Source of the DNA: Diplosphaera chodatii
Lineage: Eukaryota; Chlorophyta; Trebouxiophyceae; Prasiolales; Stichococcaceae
Length of the DNA: 64,000 nucleotides
Assembly (NCBI GenBank): GCA_032358165.1
Contig: JAALGY010000017.1
Span: forward strand, 2,542,001-2,606,000
Direction: 5' to 3'
In this document: positions 59,163 through 64,000 of the stretch, piece by piece
Layout: the number at the start of each line of letters is the position of its first letter
Position numbering within the stretch: position 1 is the stretch's first letter
Position numbers and translations under genes: made by a program
The notes under the pieces: model-generated
What the model saw: only the letters and a program-made list of their open reading frames with translations
Database searches by the model: none
Told to the model about the DNA's origin: nothing

Positions 59163-59561
59163 GGCTGCTTCGCCTGCTGAGGCCAATCAAAAGGCGAGTT
59201 TGATGGCACCTTAACCCGAACGCTGATTGAGTACCTAAAGTCACAACATTGAGCAATGAGACAGCTTCAAGATGTCTCTACGCACTTTGATCAGGCGACA
59301 TCACACTTCTGATGCATGATTGCTGCATGCAGACAAGCGGCAACTCTTTGCTCTAACGCCGCCCTGCAGCAGTCTGGGACTGCCGGCCCTGTCACCAGCG
59401 TGTCCCGCGACTTTCCCAGCTTGTGTGTGCAGCCAGGGGATCAGGGCTCAGTTTGCGTGCGTTGCGGCAGCGGGCCGTGCTGCTATACGTTTGTGCAGCC
59501 TCTGAGACTCCACCAGCAGGGCCGCAGCCGTTCGCACGGTTCTCCAGCGCCCACCAGCAGC
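59163..59561. promoter_or_regulatory. divergent promoter region CCT2/bL35c
   Basis: About 400 bp between start codons. The stretch immediately upstream of the bL35c ATG is open in the same frame back to about 59316, so an upstream exon or longer N-terminus cannot be excluded. No TATA box is evident. Confidence 0.45.
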
Positions 59562-59948
59562 ATGGCCACTGCCATGCTAACTAAGGCGATGAGCCGCCTG
59601 AGCATGCGGCCCTGCAGGACGCTACAGGCGCAGCGGCTCAGCTCAAAGGCCAACGGCATGTGCGCAGCGCCAAAGATCACCCTTGCGCCGCGGCCACAGC
59701 AGATGCAGCCAGCCCCAGCAGCCTTGGTCATTGAGGCCAAGTACAAGCTGAAGACCCGGAAGGCGGCTGCAAAGCGGTACAAGGTGACCGGCAGCGGCAA
59801 GGTGATGCGCAGAAAGCCGGGAAAGCAGCACATCAATGAAAAGATGAGCCCCGGGCACCTCAAGCGCCTCGGCAAGGAGACCCAGGTTGCGGACTCCAAC
59901 CTGACCAACATCATCGGGTGCCTGCCATACTCAAAGCTCAGAAAGTGA
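59562..59948 (+). CDS. PRPL35: plastid 50S ribosomal protein bL35c
   Basis: Small protein of the chloroplast large ribosomal subunit, encoded in the nucleus. A single exon of 128 codons starts at ATG 59562 (MATAMLTKAMSRLSMRP). The first about 60 residues are Ser/Arg/Ala/Pro-rich and lack acids, as expected for a transit peptide. The mature part begins near KYKLKTRKAAAKRYKVTGSG and continues KVMRRKPGKQHINEKMSP and LKRLGKETQVADSN, ending LPYSKLRK at TGA 59946-59948. These are bL35 signatures (KTKKAAAKRF, KHILTKKSxK). Length and motifs agree with plant bL35c. It is the only intron-free gene in the window. TGTAA follows 51 nt after the stop. A mitochondrial bL35 is possible in principle, but the mature sequence and leader favour plastid. 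Confidence 0.94.
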   Translation: MATAMLTKAMSRLSMRPCRTLQAQRLSSKANGMCAAPKITLAPRPQQMQPAPAALVIEAKYKLKTRKAAAKRYKVTGSGKVMRRKPGKQHINEKMSPGHLKRLGKETQVADSNLTNIIGCLPYSKLRK

Positions 59949-60653
59949 GGGCGCACAATGCCGTAAGGTGGTGCTGTTGGGTTTTAAGACCATTCAGTTG
60001 TAAGAATCATTCCACGCAGATGCCTACTGCACATGCTGTGAAAACGACACCATTGCATTGATATTCCTACCTGCCGCAAATGCAAGCACATCATCAATAC
60101 ACCGATACGCACGCTGCCTTGAACTGTCAGGCATGACACCATCTGTATCGATCTACGCTTTGTGTATCAGATGCGATGAGCTGCAACACACCGGACTTGT
60201 TCCTGCAGACCCCCTGCAGCAGTTGTGCTCCAGGGGACGCTCATAGTGGGTGTAAAAACCATGCCAAGGTGCCTGGCAGGAAATTATTTGTGTGCTTTCC
60301 AGCGTCCTGTCATGTTGTGCTCAGTTCATGTTGTGCTGTCCCGATCGGTTGCATGCTGCGCACTCGGAGCAAGTGCTGTTCCGACATTCGATCGGCAACT
60401 CGCTGGTACAGCCTGCACACCACGGACGTCCCGCGGCTGCACCGCTTAAATCTGGCGGGCGCAGCGATACCAATGTTGACTGTGTCACAGGGTAATCTGT
60501 GAGGGAGCGAGCTGTCCGTCTGGCCTGCGGTGGTAGCTGATCAGGCACAGTGGTCGTCAGCCACATCAGTTCCGTCATCTCGCTTGACACCAGCTTGGCA
60601 TGGCAGTTAATTGCGCCAGCAATTACTGACAGACCAAAGACCAGCGCCGCAGC
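59949..60653. other. intergenic: bL35c 3' flank / GT2 promoter
   Basis: 705 bp between two plus-strand genes. Besides the TGTAA signal at 59999-60003, nothing recognisable was seen. The first 200 bp are AT-richer than the rest. Confidence 0.55.
59999..60003 (+). terminator. TGTAA poly(A) signal, bL35c
   Basis: TGTAA 51 nt after the bL35c stop codon, the expected chlorophyte polyadenylation signal. Confidence 0.7.
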
Positions 60654-63600
60654 ATGATGCGCGGACAGCAGGAAGGACTGCCAGCAAGAGGATGCCATGC
60701 AGCACGGCGGCACATGCGTTCATTTGTGGCGTTACAGTTGATCAGCACAGTGTTGTTGGCCACTGTCAGCCTGCGCCCAGCGGCAGCCCTACGCATTGGC
60801 GTGGCAACCTACGAGCCCGACAAGCTGCTCGGCAGCAGCGGCATGAGCATCGGCATCATCGCGGCGCACCTCCTGAACCATGGAGACCACACCGGCAACA
60901 TGATCACGCAGCCTGGAGGTTTTGCAGCGGCCGTGGCTAGTCATGACGTCATCCTCGCACATGGGGTGTGCTGTTTCTCTGATCAAGTGCAGCAGCTGCC
61001 TGGCCGAGAGATGTGCTCTGGTGATTCATGCCTTGCGCAGACAGTTGCTTTTGCCTAGTCGTGGCCCTAGATGCTGACAGGAAAGTTCCTTACAATGCAG
61101 CAAGCGGCGGTGGACATAGCAGACTTTGCGGCAGCGGCGGACACGCCCGTTGTTCGCTTTGCTGACCGCGACAGCGACGTGCACCCGGCGTTCGAGGCAC
61201 CCGCGGCCATCGTGCACACCGCCAAGCAGTGCGTGCCGGACCCCGCAGATGCGGAGGTCCCCACCCACGGGCACCCGCCCAAGGTAGGGCGTGGATACTC
61301 TGTGTGCAGGGGATTCCAGCAGCCATGATATACGGCGTGGATCTCGTTGTGTCCCTGGTGTCACAGCAGCATATACCTTCATGCGCCTCCTACGCCACAG
61401 GGCCCAACAGCGTCGCCGGAGCAGGCGGCAGCGGCAGTCGCGGCTGCAGCGCTCATCGCCAGGCAGTACGTCGCCGGCGAGGAGGCAGACTGCGAGGAGC
61501 AGCAGCCGGGGTGGCTTCTGGGCACGCGGCGCATGCGCTTCCGTGGCGTCGCGGACTTCGGGCCGCTCATGGCGGTAGTGGAAGCAGCGCACCGGAATGC
61601 CAGCACCTGCCTGAGGCCGTCGCTGGCTGGCGCCCTGGTGAGCACGCCTTGACCAGTGAAGGACCAACCCCTATGTCTACGACAAAATCTGTATGTAGCA
61701 TTGAACAGAAGTAGCGCAAAGGTGCAGGAGAACCAGCAGTGGTCGTCAAACGACATGATGCTGCCAAGAGAAATTTGTCAACCCATCGCTCATTTGAGAC
61801 AGCCAGCTCGGTGTGATCCCAAATGTCAGCTCTCTGGTTTCTGCTGCAGATACCCAGTAACATATTGATAAGGAAGATTATGATCATGGACATTGTTCCA
61901 TGCTGTGCAGGGCTCGCAGGCAGAGCAGGAGCCGAAGACACAGCCGCCGCTCGGCCTGGCAATGATCGTTAAGAACGAGGCCGACTACATTGCGCAGACG
62001 CTGCTCAGCACCAAGCCGCACATCGACTACTGGACCGTTGTCGACACTGGTGAGTGCACTCGGACAGTGGTCATGTCTGCTGCGTCCTATTCAGTGAACA
62101 CAGATGCACAGTCGAGTGTATCAGCTGGCCAAGCACAACGATCACATGCAGGCTGAGATGGTCTGAGCGTAGTGTGCGTGTGTAAAGTTCATGCCCGTCT
62201 GACCATGCCCCATGCTGCTGCAGGGTCGACAGACGACACAGAGGCGATTGTCAGCAAGACCATGGAGGGGGTGCCTGGACAGCTGCTGCATTCGAAATTT
62301 CTGGACTTTGCACAGGTCAGCTGTCGTCAACTGTGCCACATGCACTGGTGTGCAGGCTCGCCAAGCTGCAGCAGCCATGTCGTTCCTTAACAGCTCATCG
62401 CCTGACCTGAGCTGCTGCCACTGTCCTATCAGCGCTGCAGCGCAGCCACTGCTACATATCAAGCGAGGTTGTTCTTGTTGCAGGCGCGCAATGTGGCGCT
62501 GAAGGCGCACGGCCAGAAGACGGCATACGTGGTCGTGCTGGACGCCGACCACACGCTCGACAACGCGTGGCGGATGCGGCTGACATGCGCCCGCCTGGCG
62601 CGGGAGTGTGCCCACAGGTGAGATGGCAGACACTGGATACACATGCTGCTCATTCTGCCGAAAGAACAAGACTGGTTGGCGCATCCCAATGACATGTGCT
62701 CCACTCGCATGCAGGAGTTTGCAGAGTTTGCCTGAACTAACCCGCACCAGTCATTTTCAGACATTGTCTTGTCCGCTGACTCATCAGCGTCTGGAGTGTT
62801 TCGCGCACCACCAGCAAGGCTGAGGAACCATGCCAAACGGTGCTGCAACTGCGTGCAGGTCCATTGACGCCTGCAGCCAGCCGCTGACGATCTCCAAGAC
62901 GTACGGCACCAGCTCCCACCTGTGGCTGCGCGGCTTCCCGACTCCAGGTGCCACTGGTTGTAATATAATACTTAGGTGGTGTTCCCATCGATATTTTTGC
63001 TATGGTACCCGAGTAGATGATGTAGCCTTCCACCTGCTGCACGACAAAAGGCTGCTGTGGCATCATCAATATGCAGAAGTGGGATAGAACCAGAGTGTCT
63101 GCCTTGGGGTTGTTTTCCCATAACACATTCGTCCACGCCCTGGCATTTTGCTGCAGGGCTGGGCGAGGAGGAGGGCGGGTGGCACTACAAGTACCCGATC
63201 CACGAGGTGCCGGACAACAAGCTCACAGCCTACCAAGGTATGCTAAGCCGAGGGCTGCTGGCTGTGTCATGTCGGTGCTGATTTGAATTTGAAGAACAGC
63301 GGGGCGGGACATTATCACCCCATGGCTATCTGCAGCAGTCATCTTGCACAGGTTGGTATAGTGGCGTGTGCAGACATTCACTGCTCAGCGTCCAATCAAG
63401 TCCAGGCGCTGACTGGATTGTGGGCGTGGGCCAGAGACCTCCTTGACGAGCGGACGTTCTGGTATTTTGTCACGCAGGGCGGGTGGGGCTGAGCCTGCGG
63501 GTGGTGGTGGAGGCCTTCATTCCACAGGCGGGGCTGCGCTCCTTCAAAAAGAGCCGCAACCGCTGGGAGTTCGACGACCTGCCGCTGCTGCGCTCGCTGC

Positions 63601-64000
63601 ATGCCAAGGATCCCAACGACACAAGGTCGCCCATGTTACGCAAATGTATGCTGTTGCTTGCAGCTGCGCTCTGACGGCATGCTGCTCACACGCTGCAGAA
63701 ACCACTGTGCGGGACTGCCTGTTCAGCAGGGCGGGGGCCGCCCCACCCATCCTGAGACCGCAACACAACTCTGTGCGGTCGACTGCCTGCCTCACACCTG
63801 TCTGTGATGCGGGTGCAGGATTACCTTCTACCTGGCGCAGACGCTGATGGCGATCGCGCGGCACGAGGAGGCGTACGGGTGGTACGAGAAACGCGTCGCG
63901 CTGGGCGGCTGGCATGTGAGTGGTGCATTGTGTGACAAGACAGTGCACCCGGTGTGGGCACATGCTCTGAGACAGCCGGAGGAGTGTGCAACGTGGATGG
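60654..64000 (+). CDS. secretory-pathway family 2 glycosyltransferase, 3' partial
   Basis: Start ATG is 60654 (or 60657, or 60714). A short basic leader precedes FVALQLISTVLLATVSL, a signal peptide or signal anchor, so the enzyme should enter the secretory pathway. The N-terminal region contains RIGVATYEPDKLLGSSGMSI, then MQQAAVDIADFAAAADTPVV (about 61090-61150). A further exon has EADCEEQQPGWLLGTRRMRF and VADFGPLMAVVEAAHRNAST (about 61480-61610). The GT2 domain begins with PPLGLAMIVKNEADYIAQTL (about 61945-62005), then YWTVVDTG spliced to STDDTEAIVSKTM, then the nucleotide-sugar DxD-type motif in AYVVVLDADHTLDNAWRMR (about 62520-62580). Later exons give SHLWLRGFPTP, WHYKYPIHEVPD, and SRNRWEFDDLPLLRSLHAKD (about 63555-63615). 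The TPR-like helix YLAQTLMAIARHEEAYGWYE (about 63830-63890) follows. GT2 domains followed by TPR-like repeats are common in this clan. The gene continues past the window end, so its length is unknown. Substrate unknown. Confidence 0.86.

Noticed and set aside
1..64000. Bacterial-type features: operons, ribosome binding sites, CRISPR arrays, prophage or insertion sequences.
   Set aside because: The genes are spliced nuclear genes with eukaryotic functions; no repeat-spacer arrays, transposase domains or terminal inverted repeats with target duplications were seen.

Overview
This is nuclear DNA from a eukaryote, most likely a green alga (Chlorophyta). The sequence is GC-rich. Almost every gene is cut by many short introns with GTGAGN-type donors and (T)GCAG acceptors, there are many CAG/Gln/Ala tracts, and TGTAA, the usual chlorophyte poly(A) signal, follows several stop codons. 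The gene content agrees. There is a plastid ribosomal protein (bL35c), a plastid-type DUF1997 protein, a plant-type MKP1 phosphatase with a gelsolin-like region, a double B-box factor and a plant-like CCT2. Alongside them is a ciliary gene (CFAP57) and families better known from animals (DAG lipase, LARGE-like GT49). The species cannot be named from the sequence alone.

Layout: I support 16 protein-coding genes. (1) 1-7213 minus: sn-1 diacylglycerol lipase, 3' end off the left edge. (2) 7842-11131 minus: MKP1-like dual-specificity phosphatase. (3) 11510-15252 plus: splicing factor PRP3. (4) 15602-21771 plus: ankyrin-RING E3 ligase. (5) 22691-23372 minus: small ubiquitin-like protein. (6) 23756-26220 plus: plastid DUF1997 protein. 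(7) 26980-30960 minus: LARGE-like GT49 glycosyltransferase. (8) 31388-33910 plus: a second type II membrane glycosyltransferase. (9) 34563-42802 minus: CFAP57. (10) 43098-46426 plus: TAD3/ADAT3 tRNA deaminase subunit. (11) 47307-49783 plus: RING protein with signal peptide and one membrane span. (12) 50422-51725 minus: unknown small membrane protein. (13) 52399-54717 minus: double B-box protein. (14) 55172-59162 minus: CCT2. (15) 59562-59948 plus: bL35c. (16) 60654 to beyond 64000, plus: GT2-type glycosyltransferase, 3' end off the right edge.

The genes are mostly arranged as divergent pairs with 290-430 bp between start codons (MKP1/PRP3, UBL/DUF1997, GT49/GT, CFAP57/TAD3, CCT2/bL35c) and convergent pairs with 640-920 bp between stops. 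There are no operons. Most neighbours are unrelated housekeeping or regulatory genes. The one plausible functional neighbourhood is the divergent pair of type II membrane glycosyltransferases at 27-34 kb. A third glycosyltransferase lies at the right edge, and two RING E3-type proteins and a ubiquitin-like protein are spread through the window.

I found no clear new multi-gene system. The most unusual items are tiny first coding exons (one and two codons), a GC-AG intron that is needed to keep a reading frame, a large low-complexity insertion inside the TAD3 deaminase domain, a predicted N-myristoylated ankyrin-RING protein with a 400-plus-residue Gln/Pro/Ala linker, a type I membrane RING protein, and a C-tract/G-tract hairpin that resembles organelle intergenic repeats. 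Gene models were read by eye from homology, splice sites and phase. Exon borders marked 'about' are approximate.
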